Source: Rotaria socialis | Taxonomy: Eukaryota; Rotifera; Eurotatoria; Philodinida; Philodinidae | Reading direction: 5' to 3' | Length of the DNA stretch: 64,000 bases | Assembly: GCA_905331475.1 (NCBI GenBank) | Contig: CAJNYU010001669.1 | Coordinates: forward strand, 59,977-123,976 | In this document: one piece after another, positions 39,601-51,124 of the stretch | Layout: every line of letters starts with the position of its first letter | Numbering within the stretch: the stretch's first letter is position 1 | Position numbers and translations under genes: made by a program | The notes under the pieces: model-generated | What the model saw: only the letters and a program-made list of their open reading frames with translations | What the model was told of the DNA's origin: nothing | Database searches by the model: none

Positions 39601-40807
39601 GCTCCTTTTTCAAAAAGTCCAATACTTAAAGAACAAATAAGTCATTTGCAAATCCAAGATAAAATTTTATTGACGCTTGATGAGTCCAAACGGTAAGCAA
39701 TGTTGACGGTCAAACTATTAGTTGCCAACAAATATCTTCTATATTCTAGCACTTTAAAGCTATTCACATTTTCAAATTGTATCTCTTTCCTCATGAAACT
39801 TTGCATCTCAAATGGAATCTCTCAATATGCTGTCGTCTCATCATATGTACTTGTCATGGACTCTGAGGATACACTTTGCATATACTCAATTTGCACTACA
39901 CCAGAGCTCCTCTTTAAAACGACTAAATTTCAACATAATTTCTTCAGAGTACATTCTTCTGGATCGTCCTTCCTCATTATTGATAGCAATATGCGACAAC
40001 TTTTGCATATCGATACCAAACTACCTCTCACGCTAAACAATGTCGCCGATCTTAAAATCACGTGTCGCTCTTTGTTGAGCGCAACAGTACCTGAACGATC
40101 GATATTGTACATCTTATCTGATGATCAATCTACATTAACTATTTGGGATTCGGAGAAGAATACTATCAAATATCACCTGATTCATCTCGAGAAAACTATC
40201 AAAGTTCAAAAACTGTATGCTCTGTCATCTGCTCTTGTCTTTCACGACAGCGATCAGAGAGTTCATTTATGGTACATCGACGCCGACAAGGCAACAATCA
40301 CTCTAGAAAGAACCAATCATCTCGAGGTAAAAAGCACTCGTCTCGTCCTGTTTCATCAAACTGTGAAAAAATTGATCATCTACGATGTGGACAAGAAATT
40401 GTGCGGCAAAATTCAAGTAGAATCACCATGTGATGCATTTTGCTTTACAACAGATGAAAAATATCTATTTGTAATATCCCACGATGAGTCCATGTTACAG
40501 ATGTATGAAGTCGATACTGGCAAAATGTTGGAGAAACTATTCATCGAAAACATGTCACCACTCATACAAGCTACAAATGATCATCTCTTTCTATTTTGTA
40601 ACAACAAACTCCTTTTGATGTCAATTACTGGAAGATCTTCGTTGAATCGGTTAGAGAGCATTCATTTTTTTAACTCTGTCCATTGATTATTGTTTCAGAG
40701 ATACTAAAGTTTCACCGGCAATGTGCCCCTTGTTCGAAGAGCAATATTGGTTGTGGACTCACAAAGATAAGCCTTGGACGGTAACTAGCTATGCTCATCT
40801 TAACTGA
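30690..40807 (+). CDS. NACHT and WD-repeat protein, NWD1-like
   Basis: Twelve exons join without a stop: 30690-30831, 30886-30974, 31027-31143, 31187-31484, 31534-31742, 31796-31999, 32047-32148, 36054-36976, 37832-39456, 39506-39692, 39750-40649 and 40699-40807. Their 4905 bases divide by three (1634 aa). The N-terminus is DUF4062-like (VRVFISSTFKDTLEERQMLM, then SDMRWG), as in vertebrate NWD1 and TEP1-type proteins. A NACHT P-loop GDPGTGKS lies near residues 371-378 and a Walker B-like strand, ILLFDSIDQL, near 464-473. From about residue 700 the chain is beta-rich with weak WD repeats (LWGFYDG, LTIWDSEKN, VHLWYIDADK). Likely a cytoplasmic NTPase scaffold of the STAND class. Intron 7 is 3.9 kb owing to a transposon; most others are about 40-57 bp (one is 855 bp). 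Confidence 0.88.
32576..32866. repeat. Long hairpin within the TIR element
   Basis: The segments of about 32576-32692 and 32748-32866 are inverted copies: AAATAGGAAATGAATACAGA and ACTGATGGCTCATCCAATTG on the left match the reverse of GGATGAGTCATCAGT and TGTATTCATTTTCTATTT on the right. Mismatches are few. The loop is about 55 bases. It looks like a nested foldback element. Confidence 0.65.
33612..35406 (-). pseudogene. Decayed multi-exon gene inside the TIR element
   Basis: On the minus strand a regular chain of short blocks is bounded by TTTTTAG or TTTTCAG acceptors and GTAAG, GTGAGT, GTAGG or GTTAGG donors, with phases that match. Readable pieces are HDPLIKFCNQVFILID, FKFVLLYLDELLSDHTKIPE, SSSQRFSPSSICIISSLCQP, AFFLTNSVSDYLET, KKIIFGRYSNNSNSKRLLL and, last, LDAASRVKRTDVSILKHHLH with SIPDIIIKAMHYIR before TAA at 33612-33614. 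At least six in-frame stops lie in the 35406-34700 part, each where Gln (TAA, TAG) would fit, and TGA lies at possible Arg positions further on. No family was recognised. The exon chain is clear; some lower blocks are uncertain. Confidence 0.5.
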
Positions 40808-43622
40808 AACCAGAAGATAAGTATAGAATCATTTCACGAAATTCAGCATGCCCATACAGAAAACTATGATCCCGGTATCTGAGAAATAACTCACCTGTTT
40901 TTCAGTCCTATGTACTACAATTTACTTTGAACCTTCGAAAATGAGAAATTTTTTGAACTTAACTTACATCGAGGGTTTCTCAAGGGGGAAACAGTGAATA
41001 CCATGGGATCTCTTGGATTCTTATAAAATCCCACAACATCGTGTGAAATCGCATCGGTGATCGTGAAGTTCTTTGGAGTTGAATAAGATTAGATGAAACT
41101 CCTGAGTATTTATAATTTCGTTCACTAACATAATTTCACCAACTTTGACGGAAATTTAGGCTATATTGTTCACTGGGGCTAAGATCTGTTTTGAAACCAT
41201 AGTATGATGAACAGTCTAACATGAACAAAGTTTAATTAAGTGTGGAGCTTGATGTTTTTGGAAGGATTCAATTTCCTGCAGTTTTAAATCACTGTAAAAG
41301 ACCTTTGATTAACTGCAAGCATTAATTTCTCGTGGAATTGTGTAACAATTGTTATACCCCCAAACTGCTGTATTTGATGTCTCTAACAGCACATAAATAC
41401 AGCCAAATGACGGGGGCTGGTTTGCAATGGAATTGGCCGTATTTAAAAAACATTTCTTTCGTACATCATTTGATAAAATATCAGCTCCTCTCTTAGTAGT
41501 TTACTTTCCACTTTCATAATTCAGTTGACAGAACATCGAACGCTGAACAATATACAAAACATCACGATAAAGTAAATGTTTTGTGGACTTCAACTCCCAA
41601 TACTGTCTCAGTCCTATAGCTAAGTACATTACAGTTGATCTTCATTGCCTACTATCTCCATCATTCCACACAGACCCAGTGCCATTTTTCAGCATAAGTA
41701 GCATCCATTAACAGCTGCTCAACTATAAAAAAAAAGCATATTTGAACAATGCTGCCCTCACTATTTTCTGAGGGACATACTTCTGAGATTCTATGAAACG
41801 TGTATCTCATATGATCTTAGACATATATGATTTTCCCTATTTTGGACAGTACCACAACTGCTTTTCGGGTATCACTAGTATTCACTAAGAAGACGAGATT
41901 TGCAAAGAAAACAATTCAATGGAAGCTACGAAGTATGTTTTTAGAGGAACTATTTTTGGACATAAATCAAACCGACCACGACCGTAATTACTATAGATCG
42001 AATAGTTAATCAGTTTGTACAGACTGATGATGAATAGTAGTGCTATCGAAAGCCAATTGTAATGTTAGAACAATAGTGATGTAATGATAGTCGTATATAA
42101 CAGTAGAATACCCTTCATAGGTGTGCCCAGACTTTTAAGAGGATGTTTTCTTGAGTTAGTTTGCACATTGTTATTTTTCTCATGATAATGCGCCTATACC
42201 GTAACCTCATATATCGCTTCAGAATTAATCTTAATTAAATACTGCATTAATGGGGCTTAAAACGAGTAAAAACAAAGAAAGGGGCAATTTTGATTCTTTA
42301 CAGAGAGGACTAGTCTACAAATCAATTCCCTGAGGTTTCAGCGTACCCAGGCTGATGTAAACCGGTCTTTTAGACAGGCTCGAAACTATTTTTTGTAATT
42401 TGATTGTATGAAAATGACTCATCATAGGATCTGTCAGTGACTATAAGAGAGATTTTAAGGTTACCTAAGGCTACTTTCCAGCTAGAATATGATTTACAAA
42501 TGAAATACCGAGCACGCAATAGTTAATAACAAAACCGTAGGCATAGAAGCAACAAAATAGTGCTTATTTACATCTTCCTTTTAAAATTCACATTGAATCT
42601 GCTAAACAATTGCCTCCGGTTCTGTGCTTGCGGAACACGGAAGATCATCTATATGTCTAACATTGGACAGGAATATTTAAGATTCCTCTACAGGAAAAAT
42701 TAAAACATTCATTTTTACTAGAAAATATCTAGTCAAAGTTGAAGTTTTAAGTTGTACTAGGAAAATTTAAAAATCCCTTGAATATTAATTTCTCCTGTAA
42801 CATGCATAAATAAATAATTATATATATATATATATATGATGGGTACACAAAATAACATTTTAAGAGAAAAGCAAATACTCTATAATATTTTGATGATGCT
42901 GAGATATATAAGACATTTTAATTTTATTCGGTTTGGTTCGAAATAAAACACGAACCGATCCGATCACCGGTAGTGATCCTAAAAAGCATAGTAAGGTGAC
43001 TGCCATCGTAATTGCGGCGTAATTGAAGCATAATCGGACACATGAGTGATCAGTTGTTTGAAGATTAGTATATCAGATTGAACATGGCCAGTACCGGTAA
43101 ATGGACTATTGTTATTTCAGATTTTATTATCAACCAATGTAAGAGGGATTAGGGACGAAAATATCATTGAAATTATTCTCCAATAAAACATTTAGCCTTG
43201 GAAAAGGTTCCAGAAAACGATAGTTCAAGAGTGGAAAATAGTGAAAAAAGAAACGATTCACAAACAGTTTTACTGTAAAGTTACGTGTCCAACTTTTTGT
43301 GATTAAAGGTAACTTTCGAAATTGAATGCTATGGAAACTGAAGTGTAGTTCTCCAAAAGAGACATAAAAGTTAACATATTTTTAATTCATGGGCACAAAA
43401 TTATGAATGATTGGACAGAAAAAATGCAGTTTCATGCTGTGTTAATGAGAGGAATGAAATATTTACAGTGACAAAATTTAGAATGTATAAAAGGAGTCTA
43501 CGCAATGATCTCGATAGATAACCCAAACATACAAGAGTTTCCGAAAACTCTTGTCTGCTTGGCAAGTTTTAGACAGTTGTAAACCAAGAATTATGAACAA
43601 TTTTCTCTGTCATATATAGATC
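40808..43622. other. Intergenic with a solo TIR end and a TA microsatellite
   Basis: At 40981 the sequence CAAGGGGGAAACAGTGAATA matches the element ends at 12930, but no partner end was found. A (TA)n tract lies at about 42820-42838. No gene was recognised. Confidence 0.5.
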
Positions 43623-45631
43623 ATGGCCTCTGAAACCCTACCCTCTCTCGAATCATCAGGAGTGAAACGAGCTCTTCTCATTGGCATTAACACATACAAA
43701 AAAGGAAGCCAACTTCAATATTGCATCAATAATGCTCAGAATTGCGGCACCAAACTGCGCGATGTTGGCTTTCACGTTACTATTGGTATTGACATGAATT
43801 ATGAAGAAATGTGCACAATGATTGAAGATTGGGTGTGCAAAATTTGCCCGGGCGATCAGGCCCTAGCATTCTTTTCGGGTCATGGAACACACTTTGATGA
43901 TCAAAATTTTCTTATTCCAGTCGACAATGATCAACTTACGAGTCCTACAATGTTTGAACTTCGTTCTATAAATGTTCATGCCACTCTCGAAAAGATGATG
44001 GCTCGCCATCCATCGGCAGCCATATTTCTGCTAGACTGTTGCTTTAGCTACGTTATACCAAATGAAGCTGGGTCAAAAGGTGTTTTCGATTGTGGTGGTT
44101 TATCTAGCATGATAGAAGTCGACGACTCTCTCGTTGTCTTTGCGTGCGATGCAAATAAGACGATACCCGACAGGTCAACGAACAACCAAAATAGTATTTT
44201 CACAGCTCATCTACTGGAACACATTGCGAAACCGAATCTGACCATCGAAGAAATTATGAATCTAGTCTGTAGCGGTGTTATGAACGAGACTAACGGTGAT
44301 CAATGTCCTTATCAAGCAAGTTCCCTCTACAGGCGAAAAATCGACTTGAACCATCGAAACGACACTGGTAAGTCTCTACTTCCAAAGAGAAAATAAGAAA
44401 AAAATATCACACTTCGTTGACTTACTGCGAAAGTTGTCGTATATCGCATAAGTAAAACAGTTCTCTTAGTGCCCAGAAGGACCTAGAAATTTGTTCAACA
44501 AGTTCACCAATGGTTTAATTATAGGATTCATCATACATTGGAGAAGGTATGAGTGTGTGGACATGAGTGTACACTAAAATAGAATCTGTCACCTATATCG
44601 GCTTAAGCGAGCGTATTGCGGTGTCGTTTCGGCTACACTGACTTCAAGTTTTCTCAGCAACAAAATTGCTTAAAAGTTAAGTTATTTCATGGAAAGTTGG
44701 GTCTTTAGATACTCTCTTCAACTCGATGATGAAAATCAGAAAAGTCAACACTGTTTTCTGCTATAAAGATCCTCTGAGTAATTAATTGCTATAAGCCAGG
44801 CCTCTCGTGCTTAGTGCCCACAGCAGTTTTTATCCATTTTGTATCAAGCGATGTAAGGCAACAGCACTGATATTTAGACCTGAAATTCTAAACTTACCCT
44901 TGAAAGTGACACGTTACGCGTTCAAGCCGATATATGTTGCGAACTATCTTGAGGGTGTGAGCATGTGAGTGTGAGTGTCGAAGTAAGAGCGTGTTTTCTC
45001 CGTAAATTTATACCCACATACACCGACCGCTATGCCAATGCCTGCACTCATCAACTCGTTTTTGATTGTCGACTAATCTTTACAACATTGATTCAAGAAG
45101 CTCGACAGTTTGAAGCGTGAAAAACATTGTTTATCTGATGAAAAGTTAGCACGACGTTAGCTGGTACGGTCCTAATCAGTTTTGGAAGCTTTTTTTCTGT
45201 CTTTAGAGATTACATGTTTATTGATGCCTCGAACTGTTTAATCGTTGCTTAGAACATTGAAAAATACAACAAACTCAATATGAAGGTCAAAAAATAGAGC
45301 ATATCATCAATATTCAGTTCGGAACTTCTAGTCCTCTTGCTCCATGCATCGAATCTTGTGACCAGAAACGCCTCAGTAAAAGGTTGATCGAAAAAGGAAT
45401 GAATCCAAATTTGCAACCTTTCAGAGTTCAGGAGTTAGTTTTTTCGTATTTCTAGACGAAGGCTCTTTTGTGGAACTCACATTTATATTCGAAGAAAATG
45501 GTGAGTGTAAGTTTAAAAGCGAGATTTTTGCGGCTCCCCATCCCTTACAGACACCACCTTGCATTGTAGATATTAGGAAGCATACAAAAACTAAATTAGG
45601 CGAAAAACCATATGTGAGTTCCACATTTTAG
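43623..45631 (+). CDS. Caspase-like (C14 family) cysteine protease
   Basis: ATG 43623. Exon 1 (43623-44367) encodes a C14 fold: KRALLIGINTYKKGSQLQYC, then the His motif FFSGHGTHF (His 87) and the Cys motif LLDCCFS (Cys 140), so the His-Cys dyad is present. Two further exons, 45298-45375 and 45456-45631, fit the phases; all three sum to 999 bases (332 aa) and end in TAG. The tail carries FVELTFIFEENGECKF and HPLQTPPCIVDIRK, of unknown role. DCC around the catalytic Cys resembles para- or metacaspases more than executioner caspases. Without splicing, the first exon would run on to TAA at 44394-44396 and still encode the whole protease domain. The substrate is unknown; no death-fold prodomain is seen. 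Confidence 0.8.
44948..45052. repeat. Telomere-like inverted module in the caspase-like gene intron
   Basis: Starts with the family end CTTGAGGGTGTGAGCATGTG and ends with a diverged C-rich arm (ACCCACATACACCGACC). It lies in the first intron of the gene at 43623-45631. Confidence 0.55.
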
Positions 45632-46012
45632 CCCCAAAGGGGGTGCGCTAACAAGCTTTTGAAACCATCGATTTATATTTTTCGCTAAACTAATTTCCCT
45701 AAACATCAGCAATCTGAAATAGTTTCATATACTTCTATTGAAAACGTATCTTGCTTCTATGTTAAACTAACCCGGAAAAACACTTATGTTTTTCTTTTTC
45801 TTTCTATCTAACATATTCATACTATCAACTTCTTTTGAAACTTCAAAGTTAACCGATCCAGCGAATGTCTTAAGAATCAAAAATATTACTTGCATAACAA
45901 ATCACAATTCGTTAGAAGCTAAGGATTTTAGGTGTTCGTAAGTTATGAAAACGAGCACAAAGACCTTCATTTACAATTACTATAAAAAAAAATACATTTT
46001 TCGCATTTAGAT

Positions 46013-46483
46013 ATGTCAACATCTGTCGCATCTGCCAATTCGATAACAGCACCTCAACAGAGTTCTACTCAAATTGCTCACTACCGGCAAATACTTGAAC
46101 AGCTTTGCAGTAGTGATAATTTTCGCGATGATGTTATTTCTAATAATGATGAATCTTGTCTTGTTCGTGGGGATGATTACTTTCCTCTTTATTTTGACCA
46201 TTGTGTAAGTGCAGGTTATGATTTTAATGGTATTCGTATTATGCGTGGTAATTATCGTTATTATGTTATTGATCACGCTCGTTATTGTCTTAATATTGTT
46301 CGTACTTATCAACATAGAGATATATATTATTACATTGATATTGAAGATATTAATACAACTTTTCGTCGTTTTCGTATTTTGGGTGTTCTTCAACGTAATT
46401 TTAATGATGATGCTAATTACGATAAAGTTGCAGCTCTTGCAGCTTACGAGCAACTGACGAGGGATGAATCAAGACAAGAATAA
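46013..46483 (+). CDS. Intronless orphan gene, 156 aa
   Basis: ATG 46013 to TAA 46483, one exon. The product starts with a Ser/Thr/Gln-rich segment and is acidic and aromatic: DDYFPLYFDHCVSAGYDFNG, YYVIDHARYCLNIVRTYQHR, YYIDIEDINTTFRRFRILGV. Codons strongly prefer T in third position (GAT, AAT, CGT, TAT), the pattern of well-expressed genes in such AT-rich genomes, which supports it being real. The same bias leaves the opposite strand open over 46016-46453; that strand is a shadow. No signal peptide or membrane segment. I do not recognise the family. Confidence 0.65.
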   Translation: MSTSVASANSITAPQQSSTQIAHYRQILEQLCSSDNFRDDVISNNDESCLVRGDDYFPLYFDHCVSAGYDFNGIRIMRGNYRYYVIDHARYCLNIVRTYQHRDIYYYIDIEDINTTFRRFRILGVLQRNFNDDANYDKVAALAAYEQLTRDESRQE

Positions 46484-47390
46484 CTCAGAGGATCTGAGAA
46501 TTTTGAAAACGACTTCAAGAAACGACGAAAACCACAATATATTTCATTCTCGTCTAATGATCTCATTAGATTGATGATAAAATTAACTGCATGTTTTTCT
46601 TACAGTCTAAAAGAATAAAAGTTCGTCCAAAACCAGCCAATAAAGCCGATTAGAAATTAGTAATCTTCTAAAGTCATGAGTTCGGATTGGATGGATGTGG
46701 GTGTGAGAACAAGGGTGACACCCGTACTCACACCCTCATGCAAACTTTGATCATGAGAAATTTATTCTTAAGTGAGTTCTTGGCCTGAATGAGGGTTATA
46801 TCTGTTAATAACTTAACAAGCTCTACAAATTGATCTTACTAAAATTTAAAAAGCGATTGATCAGTTTTCAGTGTTCCCTCGTCAGCAATATACTTAAGCT
46901 CTAGATATATATGTTTCATAAATGCTTACAGAGGACATCAAGACGATGCTACTGCATAACATACTGCGTATCAAATCTTTCTCAACAAGAGTCTCTAAAA
47001 ACGCTAATCGAAATTTTAAGACCACGAGCATTTCTTCTGTTTAGGGAAAAATTAACTCTTATTGCCTATGTTCTCGATTCTCTAGAGAATATCGTACTTC
47101 TTTTGTTCCGTGCAAACTTAGCGACATGAAAAATAGGATGAAACAGTACTGATGGTTAGTTTTAACTCATAAAAGTCGCTGTAAAACAGGATAGTGGCTA
47201 ATCTATGATCGAAACTCATAAGTATTAAAATTAAGATCTTCAAATCTTCATTGTAACCATATCCGTGAATGTGTCATAAATTATTAATACTTTCAGTCAG
47301 TTCTCACTCACAGACATTTTTTATTCATGAAACTGTTTAAAAAGAACAAATTAAATTATAAGGAAAAAAAGAAAATGTCCGTGTGAATAT
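46484..47390. other. Intergenic with a telomere-like module
   Basis: 46690-46737 carries GGATGTGGGTGTGAG, a short spacer and CACCCGTACTCACACCCTCA. A 72-codon open stretch at 46911-47129 has no supporting features. Confidence 0.5.
46690..46738. repeat. Telomere-like inverted module, compact
   Basis: One of the shortest members: GGATGTGGGTGTGAGAACAA is followed directly by GGGTGACACCCG and CTCACACCCTCATG, giving nearly self-complementary arms around about ten bases. Confidence 0.65.
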
Positions 47391-48273
47391 TCAAAATAGT
47401 CTTTCAAAATATGGTGAAGCGTCATTGGTAATATTAGCATTGACAAAGCTATCTTTCGCCCATTGTGTGCCTCTCTCATCAGCAAGAACTACTTGTACTC
47501 TCTTGATGCGATCGTGTTGATGCTGCCATTGTTCATCCTTGAGATCAGGTAGTTCTTTATCATTTTCAAAAGCGCATGTAAAACAAATACGTATCACATT
47601 CGGACACAACGATAGCAGACCTTGTAGTGTTTTGGGATCGGTTGAGTGAACAATAATTGCTTTTATCATGTCGAGGCATAAGGTCAGTAAATAATTTTAG
47701 CTTTGATAAACGCCAAACAATTGTATGAATTGAGGGAAAAGTATGACGAATAAACACCACGGTATCCGTATTGACTCTAAATTTGATGTATTCAAATACT
47801 AAAGTATGCACTTTTGGTAAGAATAGAATATGAGGTGATGTAATGAATATATTTGGTGTGAGTAGTCTGAATACAGACTTTTCTGTAAATGATGGAACAG
47901 AACAGAGTACTCTTTCTTCGTATCGAAGTGCTGGTCTTTGAGTAAACGCGTCGATATGCGTTGACCAATTAAAATCTGCAGGAAGTTCGAAACTATCGTA
48001 GGCTATCCGATAATCGAATTTAATGTGGGCTGGTATCGTAATGATTTGATTAGGATCAACGATTGTGCAAGGTCTAATATTTAGTTTAATACTCTCAAGT
48101 GAGACTGGTGCTAACTGAAAAAGTTTGCTGAGTCGATCGAATGTAGCAATATTACCTTTGATTGAGACATTAAGTAGATGAGGTGGTGCCACAACCATAA
48201 TGTGATCAACTTCTTGTTTATGTTTGTACTTCACATCGCTGTAGTGAATTCCATCGTCTATATCTTGCTCCAT
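47391..48273 (-). pseudogene. LRR/F-box-like rotifer protein with one frameshift
   Basis: ATG at 48273 opens a single long frame (MEQDIDDGIHYSDVKYKHKQ, then FDRLSKLFQLAPVSLESIKL and FITSPHILFLPKVHTLVFEY). Near 47690 the coding sense moves by one base to a frame that ends at 47391 (STDPKTLQGLLSLCPNVIRI, then VVLADERGTQWAKDSFVNAN). Together about 294 residues of Leu/Ile-rich beta-alpha pattern, like the LRR part of bdelloid F-box-like proteins, though lacking an obvious F-box. A single-base indel is the simplest explanation; a read error is possible. Confidence 0.6.
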
Positions 48274-48549
48274 GGTGATTTCAAGGCTCACTAACTCTCA
48301 ATCTCCATGAAATAATTTTGTAGGTGCGAAGTAGGAAAAAACCGACAATGTTTGACTAACAATCGAATTAAATGAATCATTCATCGAGTCATCATATAAT
48401 CAAACATTTAACTTGATGATGCTAATTTGACGTTTTGTTATTATCTTGACCCATATTACTCTATCATTTTTTAACAGTCACAATAGTAGTCGTGAGCAAA
48501 TGATTTGCTTTTCTTTTATTCATAATATTATATATTCGGTCGATGCGGT

Positions 48550-48630
48550 TGTAGGTGTGAGGTCTGATTCTGCATTTTTTTCTTTTCGTACGCCGACACC
48601 AACACCCACACTCACACCCAAGGGGGAAAA
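48550..48630. repeat. Telomere-like inverted module
   Basis: G-rich arm TTGTAGGTGTGAGGTC and C-rich arm ACACCAACACCCACACTCAC followed by ACCCAAGGGGG, about 35 bases apart. Confidence 0.6.
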
Positions 48631-48844
48631 AGCGATTTATGAGTTTCATGATTTTTCTGAGTTTAGCTGATTTAAAATGAGTTTGAGAAAACGAAAAATT
48701 TGCTAAACTAACTAAAAACTATTCCAAATCATAAATTATTACTGAAAATCATTCAAAGGCACCGAAACTCACGCAAACTCATTCCAATACAGTTAATTTA
48801 TATTGATTGTAAGTTGAGTTTTACTGTGATTTAAATCAGCTTTT

Positions 48845-49312
48845 NNNNNNNNNNNNNNNNNNNNNNNNNNNNNNNNNNNNNNNNNNNNNNNNNNNNNNNN
48901 NNNNNNNNNNNNNNNNNNNNNNNNNNNNNNNNNNNNNNNNNNNNNNNNNNNNNNNNNNNNNNNNNNNNNNNNNNNNNNNNNNNNNNNNNNNNNNNNNNNN
49001 NNNNNNNNNNNNNNNNNNNNNNNNNNNNNNNNNNNNNNNNNNNNNNNNNNNNNNNNNNNNNNNNNNNNNNNNNNNNNNNNNNNNNNNNNNNNNNNNNNNN
49101 NNNNNNNNNNNNNNNNNNNNNNNNNNNNNNNNNNNNNNNNNNNNNNNNNNNNNNNNNNNNNNNNNNNNNNNNNNNNNNNNNNNNNNNNNNNNNNNNNNNN
49201 NNNNNNNNNNNNNNNNNNNNNNNNNNNNNNNNNNNNNNNNNNNNNNNNNNNNNNNNNNNNNNNNNNNNNNNNNNNNNNNNNNNNNNNNNNNNNNNNNNNN
49301 NNNNNNNNNNNN
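48845..49312. other. Assembly gap (468 N)
   Basis: Unresolved bases. The sequence right of it is the inside of a repeat-rich element, which probably caused the gap. Confidence 0.98.
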
Positions 49313-49550
49313 GTTGTATACTCGTCCCAGACGCCCTTAATTTTTCATTCATAAACCATTTCCGGACGGGCGACAGGGACACTCGTCGCGACTACTCTTA
49401 TTAGATTTTATGACTAGTCGTCAATCAGAGTACTAGGACGCATATGCATGACGGATAAAAACTCAGACTAGTCGTGGACGAGTAGTTTTTGAGACAAAGA
49501 CTAGACGGGACGGGTCAACTTGACTAGAAAAAAGACTAGTCATTTAACCA
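49313..49550. mobile_element. End of an element with GACTAGTC repeats
   Basis: The palindrome GACTAGTC and variants (GACTAGACGG, ACTCGTC, GACTAGTCGTC) occur about ten times in 240 bases. This resembles the subterminal repeats of the other non-autonomous elements here. The left end is lost in the gap. Confidence 0.5.
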
Positions 49551-49554
49551 GTCT

Positions 49555-49700
49555 TTTGCTCACTTGGGAAATTTGTACCTTTGTATGGTTGTTTAGGTAC
49601 ACCAAGAACATCATTAATAAATGCATTTATTTTTACAACAACATCAATTATATTTTCATGTAATTCATTAGTAATAGAAAGTTCATTTTGCCATTGTTTA
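49555..49700 (-). pseudogene. Short coding-like fragment, unrecognised
   Basis: The minus strand reads FDDKQWQNELSITNELHENI then DVVVKINAFINDVLGVPKQP before a TAA close to the GACTAGTC element. A TGA stands just before it. It looks like the remains of one exon; nothing else of the gene was found. Confidence 0.35.
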
Positions 49701-50293
49701 TCATCAAATATAAGTCATTTGATAGGCTATTAAAGAATGGAAATATTAAGATATATATTTCTTTATTATCAGCGATGTAATCAGGAATTTTTGCCTCGTG
49801 GAACATTTTCTAGCTAAAATATTTTCAGAAGTGAACATCCATGGGCAATTAAAAAGCAAGTTGGACTACAATCCTTTAAAACTGGTTACCATCATGAAAC
49901 TGATGCTTAGTGATCTCTAATTAATTTTCAGCATTAGGCAATTGCTAAATGCCTCTACATCTGACTAGACTATTGTAATAAATACAAAAAATTCTTTTCT
50001 AATATTTTAAAGTTCATCTTTTAATGATTTATCCTACCAAAATAAGCACATATAAAAAATAGGACATTTTCAAGAAAAGAAATTGCGACACGAAATAAAG
50101 AAAAAGAGCAAAAAGAAATTTTTTGATACATAAAAAAAACACAATATTTTAACTATATGGAATAAAACTTTGATCATCATTATCAGACGATGAACATGAT
50201 GAAAAAAATTGTTTATTGGTTCATGTGAACAACTTTTTGTTAGATTTAATTTTTGTTCGTTGTTGTTGTGGATTAGGTTTTTTTCGACTTGTT

Positions 50294-50590
50294 CCCAGGT
50301 CGAACCGACCGGCGTGGAAACGGCCGGTTCCGGGTAGTTCCGTTGATTTTGTGGAAGCAGAATTCCGGTTGGAAAATTTTCGCATTTTTTCCGGTGATTT
50401 CCGATCAATTCCTGCCAGGAAGCACCGGAACTTGGCAGGAATTCTCCGGAGAAGTCCGGCCGAATTTTTGATCGGAATACTGCTTCCACGTTCCAGCGAT
50501 TTCCCGTGTTTTCCTGCAGGATATGGCGACTTTCCCGCATATTCCCTGGGGTATCCTACGGGATCCGGTGGCCGGAATGTTCGACTTGGG
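50294..50590. mobile_element. 297-bp GC-rich MITE
   Basis: Ends CCCAGGTCGAACCGACC and, inverted, CCCAAGTCGAACATTCC, matching the element at 25932-26791. The inside is rich in TTCCGG, CCGGAA and CCGGCC words and is far more GC-rich than its surroundings. Open frames across it on both strands are by-products of that composition. Confidence 0.65.
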
Positions 50591-51124
50591 TACTTGAAGA
50601 CGATGTATTATCAATATATGATGTTAATTGTCTAGCAACATCACCTGCGGATTTTGCTTTACGTATCTAGATAAATATTGCCTTTTAAAAATAAATAGAT
50701 TATTAATGAAAATAATGATTAATTACTGGTTGAACTCTACGACTTCTTTTATTTTCAATATTTGCCATTGAATCTTTTGATGATGAATTATTCATTTATA
50801 TCATCAATTGGTAGAAAACGAAAATACTACTTTGTTGGAATCTACAACTAGATCAATATGAATCAGAATTCATAAAGTTAGGTTTAAAAATTTATACGAA
50901 CGCTAAAATCAAGAAAAAACAAAATTTACAAATTATTAATACTGATCAAGATAAAGATATATTAATTCTAATTTTAACTAAACTAAGAGAATAGTTTGTC
51001 TTGAGCGGTCGCTTCAATTACACCAATAAAATCTTTTCAGATATTCATTAAAATTCTCTTCCTTTTTCATTTCAATTGAAAACAAGCGATATCTATTGAT
51101 ATGAAATTCTGTATTCATTCAAAA

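Noticed and set aside
46016-46453. Minus-strand open frame of 145 codons
   Set aside because: It is the mirror of the plus-strand gene at 46013-46483; its Ile/Thr/Asn-rich composition is what T-ending codons give on the other strand.
50070-50635. Overlapping frames on both strands, up to 156 codons
   Set aside because: They run through a GC-rich MITE with few stop codons by composition; both strands are open at once.
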